From Granulicella sp. L56 (lineage in GTDB: Bacteria; Acidobacteriota; Terriglobia; Terriglobales; Acidobacteriaceae), in contig NZ_LMUS01000006.1 of assembly GCF_009765835.1 (NCBI RefSeq), positions 1,446,438 to 1,510,437 on the forward strand: DNA of 64,000 nt, in the 5' to 3' direction. The notes under the pieces were generated by a model. The model worked only from the letters and a program-made list of their open reading frames with translations. It searched no databases and was not told the DNA's origin. Shown here one piece after another: positions 34,709-44,281 of this stretch. The translations under genes and the position numbers were made by a program. Positions within the stretch are counted from its first letter, which is position 1. Each line of letters opens with the position of its first letter.

Positions 34709-36124
34709 TCAAGGCTTAGTCGAGGGCTCCGGCTTAGAGGAATAAATGAACTGCTGCACCTCAGCCCTCTCCTTGTCGATTTCCGCCATGTGCTGGGCCC
34801 GGAGCTTTTGGTAAGTTGCGAACTCAGACTGCGCGCGATCCTTTTGTCCCATATGGACATAGTCCGTTCCCAGGCGATAGTGAGCATCTGGAAGATTTGG
34901 ACTCAGTTCAAGCGCGCGGACATATTGAGGAATCGACCTCTCAAATTGACGTTGATCTGCATACAGATTGCCCAACTGCATATGCACTTCCGGAATCGAA
35001 TCATCAAGTGTTATCGACTTTTTGAGCAAAGCCTCAACCTCTTGGAAGTCCAGGCCTGAACCTGCAACCTGCTTGCCTTTCCATAAACTCATCGCGTAAT
35101 AGTACTGCGCCAACGCATTGTTCGGTTTGAGAGCAGCATATCGCCTAAACCTTAGGATTACTTCATCTGCCTGATTCGGAGAACTATCATACGCTTTGGA
35201 TAAAAAGAGATAGCAGCGAGGGTCGGAGGGATTTAGATCGGCAGCCGTAAGCAACGCCTTCACAGCGTCCTCATAAAATCCCCGGGCATACAGTGCCATT
35301 CCTAGTCCAATCGCCAGTCGAGGAGATGTTGGATAGTGATGAGAAGCCGCACGGAATACCTCAATTGCAGGCTCGTAGGTGCGGTGCAAAAGCAATTCGC
35401 TTCCCCAATCAAACAAATTATCTTCGCTTGGGTCCATGCGAGCGGCAGTTTCAAACTCGTTTACCGCGGCCACAAACTTTCCATCTTTCTCGTCTACCTG
35501 CCCCAGCAGGTTGTGAAGCTCTCCTGTGTCCTTCGTTTGGATAAGGCTTTGGACAAGCTGCCGTCCCTCGGCGAGTTGTCCTGTGACAAGATCCGCCATC
35601 GCGAGATCGTAGCCATTGTCATAAGAGGAGGGATCAATCGTCTGCGCCTGTTTCAGGAGTGGAAGTGCCTCCGGAATCTTTCCGGACTTAATATAGAATT
35701 CACCCAGATTATGGTTCGTCGTATAGTCATGCGGTGCCAGCCCAAATGCCTTTCGGAGTTGTTCGCCGGCGGATTGAGCATCGCCGAGACGGGAAAGGCT
35801 GGCTGCCAGATTGGTCCTTGCAGCTTCCGAGTTCGGATTCAGGCGGACCGCTGCCTTGAGATGTAATACCGCTTTTGCGTCCTGGGACATTGAGGCATAG
35901 ACAAGACCCAGAAGTTCTTCGACTTGAAAATTATTGGGAACGTGAGGTAATAGATCTTCGAGTTGCGCCGCCGCTTCTTTGAACTGTCCGGCGTCATATT
36001 GGGCTACCGCCGATTGAAACTGACGATTTAGCTTCTGTTGCTGAGCGCCTTCGGCTGTCGCGAATGTCGTCCAGGCCAATAAAGAACAAAATAACGCGTG
36101 CCGGCACCAGGCCCTTCCGCTCAC
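34709..36124 (-). CDS. Exported TPR-repeat protein
   Basis: A protein of about 471 residues. I choose GTG 36124 because GGAGG lies seven bases before it and a signal-like stretch follows (GRAWCRHALFCSLLAWTTFA); a longer frame back to 36214 would run through the terminator hairpin at 36170-36212. About 11 tetratricopeptide repeats fill residues 30-450, with patterns such as AVRLNPNSEAARTNLAASLS and ALELSPNLPDAHYRLGTDYV. The C-terminus is highly charged. Such proteins serve as scaffolds. It follows the receptor at 36221, and a similar TPR protein stands divergent from the next receptor (48126), suggesting a recurring pairing of receptor and TPR protein. Confidence 0.8.
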   Translation of the reverse strand: MSGRAWCRHALFCSLLAWTTFATAEGAQQQKLNRQFQSAVAQYDAGQFKEAAAQLEDLLPHVPNNFQVEELLGLVYASMSQDAKAVLHLKAAVRLNPNSEAARTNLAASLSRLGDAQSAGEQLRKAFGLAPHDYTTNHNLGEFYIKSGKIPEALPLLKQAQTIDPSSYDNGYDLAMADLVTGQLAEGRQLVQSLIQTKDTGELHNLLGQVDEKDGKFVAAVNEFETAARMDPSEDNLFDWGSELLLHRTYEPAIEVFRAASHHYPTSPRLAIGLGMALYARGFYEDAVKALLTAADLNPSDPRCYLFLSKAYDSSPNQADEVILRFRRYAALKPNNALAQYYYAMSLWKGKQVAGSGLDFQEVEALLKKSITLDDSIPEVHMQLGNLYADQRQFERSIPQYVRALELSPNLPDAHYRLGTDYVHMGQKDRAQSEFATYQKLRAQHMAEIDKERAEVQQFIYSSKPEPSTKP

Positions 36125-36169
36125 AATTCCGCCTCCATGATAGCCACGTGAGCAAAGCGCTCTACAAAA

Positions 36170-36212
36170 GGATACGCCCCGGAAAGGTTGTGCACCTTTC
36201 CGGGGCGTATCC
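36170..36212 (-). terminator. Strong hairpin between receptor and TPR genes
   Basis: The 18-bp perfect stem GGATACGCCCCGGAAAGG (36170-36187) / CCTTTCCGGGGCGTATCC (36195-36212) has a 7-base loop and, on the minus strand, is followed by CTTTTG. It begins 9 bp beyond the receptor stop. It may stop most transcripts and set the ratio of receptor to the downstream TPR and phosphatase-fold genes. Confidence 0.85.
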
Positions 36213-36220
36213 ATCCTGCA

Positions 36221-39200
36221 TTAGTAGTACAGCTTGAGAGCGAACTGGACCTGCCGGGGATCGTAAGGAGCATCCCGGGTGGATCCAATTTCTCCGAAGT
36301 TGCCATTGTTGAAGTTGGTGGATCCGGAGATTGATACAACACCATTGCCACCAAAGCCAGGAGCATTGAAGTTCGGGTGGTTGAAGATGTTGAAGACTTC
36401 CGTTCGGAATTCCATTGAGAAGCGATCGTTGATCGGTATTGCCTTGAACAACGAGAAGTCCAACCGATGGAACCCTGGACCCGTGGTGGTGGGACCTGCA
36501 AATCCCAGGACCGCGCTCCCTGTGTACGGAATGCAACCACCAGGCGAGTTTAGAATTGCGCCACCAGCCCCCAGTTCGCAGGGCTGCTGGAAGGCCTTAG
36601 GATTTCCGATCCAATTCACCGCGCCGTTTGAGTCTTTGTAGATGCCGAGTTTCGGGCTCTGACCTGCAACGCGAACGTCATTGCAGCCCGTTCCCGAGGT
36701 TGTGCCCGTTGGGCAGCCGAGGGATAGCGGTTGACCACCCTGAAGCGAAGCGATCCAGTTTGCCGACCATCCTCCAATTGCCGCGTTGGCCACTCTCCCA
36801 GAGTTACCGAGGAAGCGCTTATTCTTGCCGATTGGAAGTTCATATCCGCCGCTAAAGTGGACTACCTGACGGATATCGAAGTCGGCCAGACCCCAGTCGA
36901 ATATAGGACCAAGACCCGGGACCGAGGGTGCGCGCAGACCGCCTGTGCTTCCGCCATTCAGCAGATCGCCAGCGTCCGAGAGCGTCTTGGAGTAGGTATA
37001 GGTAAGAAGGAAGCTGAGGCCATTGGAGTACTGCTGTTCGAGTGTCATCAGCAAGCCGTTATAGTCGCTTAGCCCATAGTTTGTCTGATAACTTCCCCCC
37101 GAGAAGTCCGGGAACGGTACTGTTCCACCTGCACCTGGATTCGAAGTGTTGGTCGTGCTTGCACCTGAAGGCAGGAGTGCAGTGACGTTGTTTGCTCCAA
37201 TCCCTCCCTGAAGGTACTTCGCCTGGGTAAAGACGTATGCCGCTGTTAGAGACATGCTATGCGTTATCGAATATTGCAGCGTGGCGTTCACGCTGGTGGT
37301 ACGAGGTGTCTGAGCGTTGAACTGAAGTCCCTGCAAACCCAGACCCTGGGCATTCACAGCCAGAGGTGTGAACGCTACGCAGGAGAGCCCAGAACTAATC
37401 GTTGCAGTACCACCCGGGCCGGCAGTGGAACAGCCTGCCCAAGGCGTGTTGTAACTGATTGGCGAGACCGCCGAGAGTCCGTTGGGGCTATTGGCAGGCA
37501 CGACGGGGGAGTAGCCGAAGTTGAAGACAAAGGGATAGTTTTCGCCAATGTTCGGGCCATACCCCTGGTTTTCAAACGCGTTGTAGAAGAAGCCAAAGCC
37601 TCCTCGTGCGACCAGCCTTGGGTTGATCTGGTACGCGAATCCAACACGCGGCGCAAAATTGTTCTTCGGCGTCTTTACCAGACCCTGGCCATATTGGTCT
37701 GTCTGGTCCAACGCGATTCCATCTTTGGCCAGCAGCGTTGTAAAGCTGGTAGACAAGCTTCGATCGTCTTTTCCTGAGGCGGGAATAAGGAAGGTTGGAA
37801 CGCCATTTCCGGTTGGACCGTTCGGCACAAAATTAGCCTGGCCACCGTTGGTCTCCTTGATCGGGCTGAAATAGTCCCAGCGCACACCCAGATTGAGAGT
37901 CAGCTTTGGGGTCACCTTCCAGTCGTCCTGTAAGTAAGTCGCCAGATAAGTTCTGGCGTCATAGGTCTTGTTGACGTTGGAAGCATTGATCGCGTCGGAG
38001 CCACCAGAGAAGTCGACTCCATTCGGGACAGTCGCTGCTGTCGGAACAAGCAGGAGCTGCGCAAGGCCCGTCCCGCCGTTATTTGCCTGCGGAACATCGG
38101 TGTACTGACCGTTGTAGTCGAAGGTTCCACGCGAGTACGCTGGCTGAAGTACCGAGAACTTCACATGCTGAGACTCAATGCCCACCTTGAAGCTGTGATT
38201 TCCCCAGATCTTGGTGAAATCGTCTGTAAGCTGGAGTGTCTGGCTGACTTCGTCCGACGGCAGAAACGAGTTACTGCCGAGTGTCGCCAAGCCGCCAATG
38301 GAAATAGCGGGAAGACCGCCGTTTTCAGCAAATTGCGGGATGCCCTGGATTCCATACTGATCCGGAATGCCGTTGGTACCGCCTGCCGGGCCGAAACGAG
38401 TGGTGTGAAGATGATTGAGCCCAACGTGGGCTACGTTGATCGTCTTTGGTGTGAATACGTGGGTATAGCCGACGACTGACTGGCTGGACTTGGCTGTCTG
38501 GGTACCTTGTTGAAATCCGCCACCATCTGCAACGCCTTGAAAGATGCTCGGGATGTATTGCGGGTCATCGACATAGCTGAATCGCCCGAAGACCTGGTCA
38601 CTCTGAGTAGGGTTGACGTCGAGGCGAGCATCCATCGAGTTTTTGTGCTCGAATAGCTTGGGGCTTCTTACATAGTTATTGACGATGCCGCTTCCAGAAT
38701 TGGCAGCCGGGTAAAGAGTCAATAGCTTGAGAGCAACTGGATCGAGTCTGCTGCCTGGTAGCTGATTCAAAGTGCAACCACTGGAAAAGTTGGTTGTGCC
38801 AGTACCGCCGGAGCAGGTTCCTATTCCAAAGGGATCACGAACATATCCAGTATTGGCTGCTGTGATTCCAGTCACAGGATCAACGGTGCCTGCTGTAACC
38901 AATCTCGTAGTTGCAGGATCAAGAACTGCCCCGAGAGGAACCGTTCTGCCAAGATTATCGGTTTGCGATTTTCCTTGCTGAATCAATTCGCCGAGATTGG
39001 TGAAGCCGCTGCTGACCTCGGTCGGTGTCGGCACGGAACCAGTGGAGACAGTTCCCTGCACGCGCCGGAAGCCTTCATAGTCGCCAAAGAAGAAGACCTT
39101 GTTCTTGATGATCGGGCCGCCAGCGGAGACACCGAACTGGTTCTGGCGCAACGCGCCTTTCTCAGTACCGGCATTGGTGTGCTCGAAGTAATCTGCGGCA

Positions 39201-40033
39201 TCAAGCTTATCGTTGCGGATGAACTCCCATGCGGCTCCATGGATGCTGTTCGTACCGGACTTGATGGTAGCGTTTAGAACGGCGCCGGCAGAACGGCCCA
39301 GTTCGGCGCTGAAAGCCGCGGTCTGAACTTTGAATTGCGAGATTGCATCGACCGGAGGCAGAACGGCAAAGTTTGTTCCGTTCAGGAAGTCAACGGCGTT
39401 GGAGTTATTGTCGATGCCATCCAACAAATAGTTGTTTTGCGACGGGCGAAGGCCGTTGGCGGAGAAGGCACCGGAAGCCGCGTTACCACGCGTGTCGGCC
39501 TGGGGCGATTGAGCACCGGCGCCGAGTTGGGCGAGAAAGGTAAAGTTGCGGCCATTGAGCGGCAGATTGTTGACGCTCCTCTCGGTGATAACCTGGCCGA
39601 CCGACGATTCATCGGTCTGTAGAAGCGGGGGCGCAGTATTGACTTCGACTGTCTCGGCCGTGGAGCCCAGCTTGAGCTGAACATTGACCTGCAGGGACTG
39701 CCCAACGTTTACCGCCAGATTTGTTTGGGTCGTCGTCGAAAAGCCCGGGGCGCTAACCGTAATGGTATAGTGACCGATTCTGACCGGGGAGAAGGTGTAT
39801 TGGCCAGCGTTGTTCGACTTTACATCGAGCTTGATGCCCTGATCGGTGTTTAAAAGATTGACTTGAGCGCCTGGAACAACCGCGCCGGTTGCATCCTGAA
39901 TGACCCCGGTAATCGAGCCTTCGTCAACCTGGGCTGCAGCGTAATTCGGTGTGAGTAAGAGCAGGCAAAAGCACGCCAGTGCTATGCAGCCGCTTCTTTT
40001 TAACCAATTCAGAATGTTGCGATCAGTAGCCAT
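36221..40033 (-). CDS. Oar-like TonB-dependent receptor, first of the TPR/ASPIC cluster
   Basis: About 1270 residues from ATG 40033, which has GAGGG seven bases upstream; an ATG eight codons earlier (40057) is also in frame. A signal peptide (MATDRNILNWLKRSGC, then a hydrophobic core ending in AAAQ) leads to a carboxypeptidase-regulatory-like domain (residues 35-120, with GVIQDATGAVVPGAQVNLLN), a plug (NNLPLNGRNFTFLAQLG; NNYLLDGIDNNSNAV) and a very long barrel ending in QFALKLYY. It is the largest receptor in the window. It is followed by a terminator hairpin, then TPR, phosphatase-fold and unknown genes, and is divergent from the redoxin-containing ASPIC/UnbV protein. Confidence 0.9.
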   Translation of the reverse strand: MATDRNILNWLKRSGCIALACFCLLLLTPNYAAAQVDEGSITGVIQDATGAVVPGAQVNLLNTDQGIKLDVKSNNAGQYTFSPVRIGHYTITVSAPGFSTTTQTNLAVNVGQSLQVNVQLKLGSTAETVEVNTAPPLLQTDESSVGQVITERSVNNLPLNGRNFTFLAQLGAGAQSPQADTRGNAASGAFSANGLRPSQNNYLLDGIDNNSNAVDFLNGTNFAVLPPVDAISQFKVQTAAFSAELGRSAGAVLNATIKSGTNSIHGAAWEFIRNDKLDAADYFEHTNAGTEKGALRQNQFGVSAGGPIIKNKVFFFGDYEGFRRVQGTVSTGSVPTPTEVSSGFTNLGELIQQGKSQTDNLGRTVPLGAVLDPATTRLVTAGTVDPVTGITAANTGYVRDPFGIGTCSGGTGTTNFSSGCTLNQLPGSRLDPVALKLLTLYPAANSGSGIVNNYVRSPKLFEHKNSMDARLDVNPTQSDQVFGRFSYVDDPQYIPSIFQGVADGGGFQQGTQTAKSSQSVVGYTHVFTPKTINVAHVGLNHLHTTRFGPAGGTNGIPDQYGIQGIPQFAENGGLPAISIGGLATLGSNSFLPSDEVSQTLQLTDDFTKIWGNHSFKVGIESQHVKFSVLQPAYSRGTFDYNGQYTDVPQANNGGTGLAQLLLVPTAATVPNGVDFSGGSDAINASNVNKTYDARTYLATYLQDDWKVTPKLTLNLGVRWDYFSPIKETNGGQANFVPNGPTGNGVPTFLIPASGKDDRSLSTSFTTLLAKDGIALDQTDQYGQGLVKTPKNNFAPRVGFAYQINPRLVARGGFGFFYNAFENQGYGPNIGENYPFVFNFGYSPVVPANSPNGLSAVSPISYNTPWAGCSTAGPGGTATISSGLSCVAFTPLAVNAQGLGLQGLQFNAQTPRTTSVNATLQYSITHSMSLTAAYVFTQAKYLQGGIGANNVTALLPSGASTTNTSNPGAGGTVPFPDFSGGSYQTNYGLSDYNGLLMTLEQQYSNGLSFLLTYTYSKTLSDAGDLLNGGSTGGLRAPSVPGLGPIFDWGLADFDIRQVVHFSGGYELPIGKNKRFLGNSGRVANAAIGGWSANWIASLQGGQPLSLGCPTGTTSGTGCNDVRVAGQSPKLGIYKDSNGAVNWIGNPKAFQQPCELGAGGAILNSPGGCIPYTGSAVLGFAGPTTTGPGFHRLDFSLFKAIPINDRFSMEFRTEVFNIFNHPNFNAPGFGGNGVVSISGSTNFNNGNFGEIGSTRDAPYDPRQVQFALKLYY

Positions 40034-40371
40034 CCTAGTGCCCTCAAATTTCATCATTTTCTTTCGATTCCGTTTTGTTTTCTTCTAATCATTTAGTCAT
40101 TACGGCGAAGCAGGCCCAAACTTTGACTATGCTGTAAACGGTTGCATGTTATGCGATTGCAAACATTAGCTGATAACAGAATCCATGTCAACTAAAAGAT
40201 TTGATCCGGAATCAACCAAATGATTGACTGGTTCGCACGGTCGACTAAATTAGCCTATACATAGAGTTACAAGATTGAGGGCTAAAAGGTTCGAAGCAAA
40301 CATGCAGGGGCAGATCAAGATAGGGTGATATTCTGCGGGCATCTTTCCTACTTCACTGCTCCCAGAAAATC
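40034..40371. other. Divergent promoter region, no gene seen
   Basis: This region separates the leftward receptor from the rightward ASPIC/UnbV protein. A rightward promoter candidate has TTGACT (40224-40229) and TAAATT (40246-40251), spacing 16. A 5-bp inverted repeat, AACCA-N10-TGGTT (40214-40233), overlaps the -35 box and could be a regulator site. The rest is AT-rich and holds no gene. Confidence 0.4.
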
Positions 40372-43300
40372 ATGCCTGATCGAAGCAATACAAAAACGCC
40401 ACTCTCTCGGCGAGCACTACTTAAAAGCGCGGGCCTCGCTCCTCTGCTGCTCCGTGCTGCCCCTTTTTGGGGATCATCTTTTTTATTCGCGCCCCCTGAT
40501 CCCTCCAACCCGCAATCCGTATTCCCTTTCACCGACGTTCGTTTCAAGCCTCATTACCCAACAAAGTCGCCGCTGACGAACGTTCTTAGCCTGGTAGCTC
40601 CAGGCTCGGATGAATATCCGACCGAGAAGTACGCCTTCGAGATTGGTTCGCTCCTCCAGCAGTGGAGCCAGTCACTTCGAGAGTCAATTCATAACCTTCC
40701 GAGCTTGTTGAAGCTACTGTCCCCGGCTATCAAAACTTCGCCTCTACATCCCGTCAAAGAGGTTTTACTGCGTTCGGGATACGGGATCGACGCAACAAAA
40801 AGACAGTTCAGTGGGGCATTGCCGTCCCACCCTGATCAATTTGTCCAGGAACTCCAAACGTGGCTCGGAGCAATCTCCAAGATTGAGGTTGCTGAATTTG
40901 AAATCTACGGGATCAAGGAGACGATCGGCGCACCTCTGACAGTCCAACTAGAGATTCGATACGATATTGTGGCAATTCGTAAAGATACTCAACGTGAGGA
41001 GCGGGTTGGGTCTTGGCAAACTGAATGGTCACGCAGCCAATCGAATGAATGGATAGCCCATGAGTGGGAGGCCAGCGAAGAGATCCTGAGCGTTGGGAAC
41101 CGCACCGCATTTCTCGACGTGACTGCGAAAGCTCTTAGCGGTGTTGAGTCCTACAAAAGCCAAATGCTTCACGGAGCCGACTATTGGCGGACGATTCTCG
41201 ACGGCGCTTGCGGCATCGACCTATACGGAAATAACGGTGTGGCTGCCGGCGATTACGACAACGATGGATTCGATGATTTATACATCTGCCAGCCCGCAGG
41301 ATTGCCGAACCGGCTCTATCGGAACCGCGGCGACGGCACCTTTGAAGATGTGACGGAAAAGGCCGGAGTAGGTGCACTCGACAACACTGCATGTGCTCTG
41401 TTCGCGGATTTTGATAACAGAGGGCTTCAGGATCTCCTGGTAGTTTGCGGCAGCGGGCCCCTGCTCTTCCAAAACCAGGGTGATGGCACATTTTCGCTCA
41501 AGCGTGATGCTTTCAAGTTTACGAATCCCCCTCAGGGAACATTCACCCATGCCGCAATCGCTGACTACGATGGCGACGGACGCCTCGACGTCTACTTCTG
41601 CACCTACATGTATTATCTCGGTCTCGATCAGTATCACTACCCTGTTCCCTATTACGATGCGCGCAACGGGCCGCCAAACTATCTGCTGCATAATGAAGGA
41701 AATGGGCAGTTTGTAGAAAAGACAGAAGCTGCAGGGCTAAACGTAGACAATAACCGATACAGCTTTGCGTGTGCCTGGGGCGAGTCTCACTCGAACGGCC
41801 TGCCGGATTTATGTATCGCCAATGATTTTGGAAGCTCCCAGATATACCGCAATAACGGGAATGGGACATTTACCGTCGCCTCCAAAGAGGCGCACATCGA
41901 AGATGTCGGTGCCGGAATGAGCGCGTGTTGGTCCGATTTCAATAATGATGGCCGCCAGGATATTTACATCACAAGCATGTGGGAGGCGTCTGGCCAAAGG
42001 GTTTCCGAACAAGCACAATTTCACCAGGCGGCCCCACAAAGTATTCGCGCTCTCTATCAGCGACACGCACGAGGGAATGCTTTATATCGAAACCAGGGAG
42101 ATGGAACTTTTCAAAACATCGGCCAGCAGGCTGGAGTAGCCATGGGCCGCTGGTCCTGGTCATCGGATTTTTGGGACTTCGACCATGATGGCTACTCCGA
42201 TCTCTATGTGACGAACGGCTACATATCTGCGGTGGACCGAAGCGATATCGCAAGTTTCTTCTGGCGGCAGGTCGTGGCGAAATCGCCAGAGGACGCCACG
42301 CCTTCGCTGGCATACGAACATGGATGGAATGCCATCAATGAATTGATCCGGTCGGATAACTCATGGAACGCCTATGAAAGAAATGTGATGTTCGCGAACA
42401 ATCGCGACGGAACGTTTTCAGAAGTCTCCGGCGTTGTAGGACTGGATTTCATCGAAGATAGCCGTTCCTTCGCTCTCGCCGACATCGACCATGACGGACG
42501 GCTGGAGGTCATCCTTAAAAATCGCAATGCACCTCAACTACGAATACTGCACAACGCAATGAGCGACATCGGCGACTCGATCACATTTCGGTTACGGGGG
42601 CACAAGAGCAACCGGGATGCGATCGGGGCCGCAATTACTGTTGAGACAGACTCTCTCACACAAACCAAATATTTACAGGCAGGCTCAGGGTTTCTTGGGC
42701 AACACTCCAAAGAGGTCTTCTTTGGGATCGGAAAACCAAAGGGACCGCTAAACGCAACTGTTCGCTGGCCGAGCGGCATCCTTCAGAAGTTTGAATCTTT
42801 GCCAGCAAACCATCGCATTGAAATTGAAGAAGGTAACAAGTCGTACGCGGCTAAAGCCTTTGTTGCAACACCTGAAGCATATACGCAAGTAAATCTACCA
42901 TCGCCGTCGGAGTCACTTCCATCTCAAGTGGAGACGTGGCTGATCTCTCCGTTGAAAGCTCCCGAATTTTCATTGCCTGACTTGGCCGGGAATATGAGAG
43001 AGCTTCGACAACTACAGGGCAATTTCGTGCTGCTCAACTTCTGGGCGACGACATCTCCAATCTGTCGCGAGCAACTGCGATCTCTTCAGCAGCAACGGTC
43101 GAAGTTTGCAGCGAGCCGTCTGGGGATCGTTGCAGTAAATATTGACGAGACTACCAACATTCCATCCGCCCGCTCGATGGCGACAACAGAGAAGCTCTCC
43201 TTTCCTGTTCTCTTTGCCACAGAAGAAGTGGCATGCATCTACAACATCATCTATCGCTATCTCTTCGATCGTCGCCGGGATCTTGCAATTCCGACATCTT

Positions 43301-44205
43301 TCTTGCTGGACGCGAATGGCATGATCGTCAAAATTTATCAGGGTGCAATCGATCCTGAGCATGTACTGGAAGATGCAAGAACCGCACCGACAAATGCTGC
43401 AGAACGAAGTTCTCGTGCCATTCCTTTGAAGGGCGAGCTCTTTCAAGGATCGTTTCAGCGCAATGATTTTACTTATGGAGTGGCGCTCTTTCAGCATGGA
43501 TATCTTGACCAGGCGGCGGAATCTTTCCAGCAGGTGATTGCCTCAAAGCCCGATGACCCTGAAGGGTATTACAACCTCGGCACTCTTAATTTGCGTAGAA
43601 ACGATCTCTCGCAAGCACGCAGCTATCTTGATAAAGCTCTTAAATTGCGCCCGAATTATCCGGAGGCATGGAGCAACCTGGGAATGATCAACGCGCAGGA
43701 AGGACACGCCGCAGATGCCATCGAAAACTTTGAACGAGCGTTGCAGCTAAGGCCGGACTACGAAATCGCTCTGTTGAACCTGGGAAATATTTATCGGCGA
43801 CAGAGGGCCTTCGGGAAAGCAGAGGAATACCTCACTCATGCTCTTAGGATCCAGCCCGATGATCCCGAAGGCAACTACAGCCTTGGGATGCTTTATGCGC
43901 AGCAGAGCCAACTTCCGACCGCAGCAGTTTATTTGCAAAAGGCTATTTTGATTCGGCCCGCATATCCCGAAGCTTTAAATAATCTCGGTATTATTTTTGT
44001 GCGATTGAAAGATTACGAAAAGGCTGAAGAGCAATTCAGGACTGGAGTACGGCTTGTTCCAGACAATGAGCAGTCATATCTCAATCTCGCACGTCTTTAC
44101 ACAATGGAAGATAAAAAAGAAAAAGCGAAACAGGCCTTGCAGGAGTTGCTGCTCGTGCAGCCGCAGAACTCGGAAGCAAAACAAGCTCTAGAGTTGTTGC
44201 GATAG
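40372..44205 (+). CDS. FG-GAP/ASPIC-UnbV protein fused to a redoxin domain and TPRs
   Basis: A 1277-residue exported protein. The first 40 residues carry a Tat-type signal (SRRALLKSAGLAPLLL). After an N-terminal region to residue 280 come FG-GAP/VCBS beta-propeller repeats with Ca-binding DYDNDG or FNNDGRQD motifs, up to about 730. An ASPIC/UnbV domain follows (740-820, GHKSNRDAIGAAITVET). Residues 862-1000 are a thioredoxin-like domain (APEFSLPDLAGNMRELRQLQ, NFVLLNFWATTSPICREQL) with one Cys where TlpA-type proteins have CxxC. TPRs fill 1035-1277. Functions of ASPIC/UnbV proteins are mostly unknown; in this window they cluster with receptors and TPR proteins. Confidence 0.82.
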   Translation: MPDRSNTKTPLSRRALLKSAGLAPLLLRAAPFWGSSFLFAPPDPSNPQSVFPFTDVRFKPHYPTKSPLTNVLSLVAPGSDEYPTEKYAFEIGSLLQQWSQSLRESIHNLPSLLKLLSPAIKTSPLHPVKEVLLRSGYGIDATKRQFSGALPSHPDQFVQELQTWLGAISKIEVAEFEIYGIKETIGAPLTVQLEIRYDIVAIRKDTQREERVGSWQTEWSRSQSNEWIAHEWEASEEILSVGNRTAFLDVTAKALSGVESYKSQMLHGADYWRTILDGACGIDLYGNNGVAAGDYDNDGFDDLYICQPAGLPNRLYRNRGDGTFEDVTEKAGVGALDNTACALFADFDNRGLQDLLVVCGSGPLLFQNQGDGTFSLKRDAFKFTNPPQGTFTHAAIADYDGDGRLDVYFCTYMYYLGLDQYHYPVPYYDARNGPPNYLLHNEGNGQFVEKTEAAGLNVDNNRYSFACAWGESHSNGLPDLCIANDFGSSQIYRNNGNGTFTVASKEAHIEDVGAGMSACWSDFNNDGRQDIYITSMWEASGQRVSEQAQFHQAAPQSIRALYQRHARGNALYRNQGDGTFQNIGQQAGVAMGRWSWSSDFWDFDHDGYSDLYVTNGYISAVDRSDIASFFWRQVVAKSPEDATPSLAYEHGWNAINELIRSDNSWNAYERNVMFANNRDGTFSEVSGVVGLDFIEDSRSFALADIDHDGRLEVILKNRNAPQLRILHNAMSDIGDSITFRLRGHKSNRDAIGAAITVETDSLTQTKYLQAGSGFLGQHSKEVFFGIGKPKGPLNATVRWPSGILQKFESLPANHRIEIEEGNKSYAAKAFVATPEAYTQVNLPSPSESLPSQVETWLISPLKAPEFSLPDLAGNMRELRQLQGNFVLLNFWATTSPICREQLRSLQQQRSKFAASRLGIVAVNIDETTNIPSARSMATTEKLSFPVLFATEEVACIYNIIYRYLFDRRRDLAIPTSFLLDANGMIVKIYQGAIDPEHVLEDARTAPTNAAERSSRAIPLKGELFQGSFQRNDFTYGVALFQHGYLDQAAESFQQVIASKPDDPEGYYNLGTLNLRRNDLSQARSYLDKALKLRPNYPEAWSNLGMINAQEGHAADAIENFERALQLRPDYEIALLNLGNIYRRQRAFGKAEEYLTHALRIQPDDPEGNYSLGMLYAQQSQLPTAAVYLQKAILIRPAYPEALNNLGIIFVRLKDYEKAEEQFRTGVRLVPDNEQSYLNLARLYTMEDKKEKAKQALQELLLVQPQNSEAKQALELLR

Positions 44206-44264
44206 TTATTTCCCAATAGATCGACACACAATGGCACACATCACTATCGGCCAAAAACTATCGC

Positions 44265-44270
44265 TATAAT
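44265..44270 (+). promoter_or_regulatory. Consensus TATAAT box just before ASPIC/UnbV gene
   Basis: TATAAT lies 11 bases upstream of the start ATG (44282). If used as -10 box, transcription would begin around 44277, giving a leader of about five bases and a nearly leaderless mRNA. No Shine-Dalgarno sequence is present to argue against this. The -35 region is poor. Confidence 0.35.
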
Positions 44271-44281
44271 TGCACCCATCT

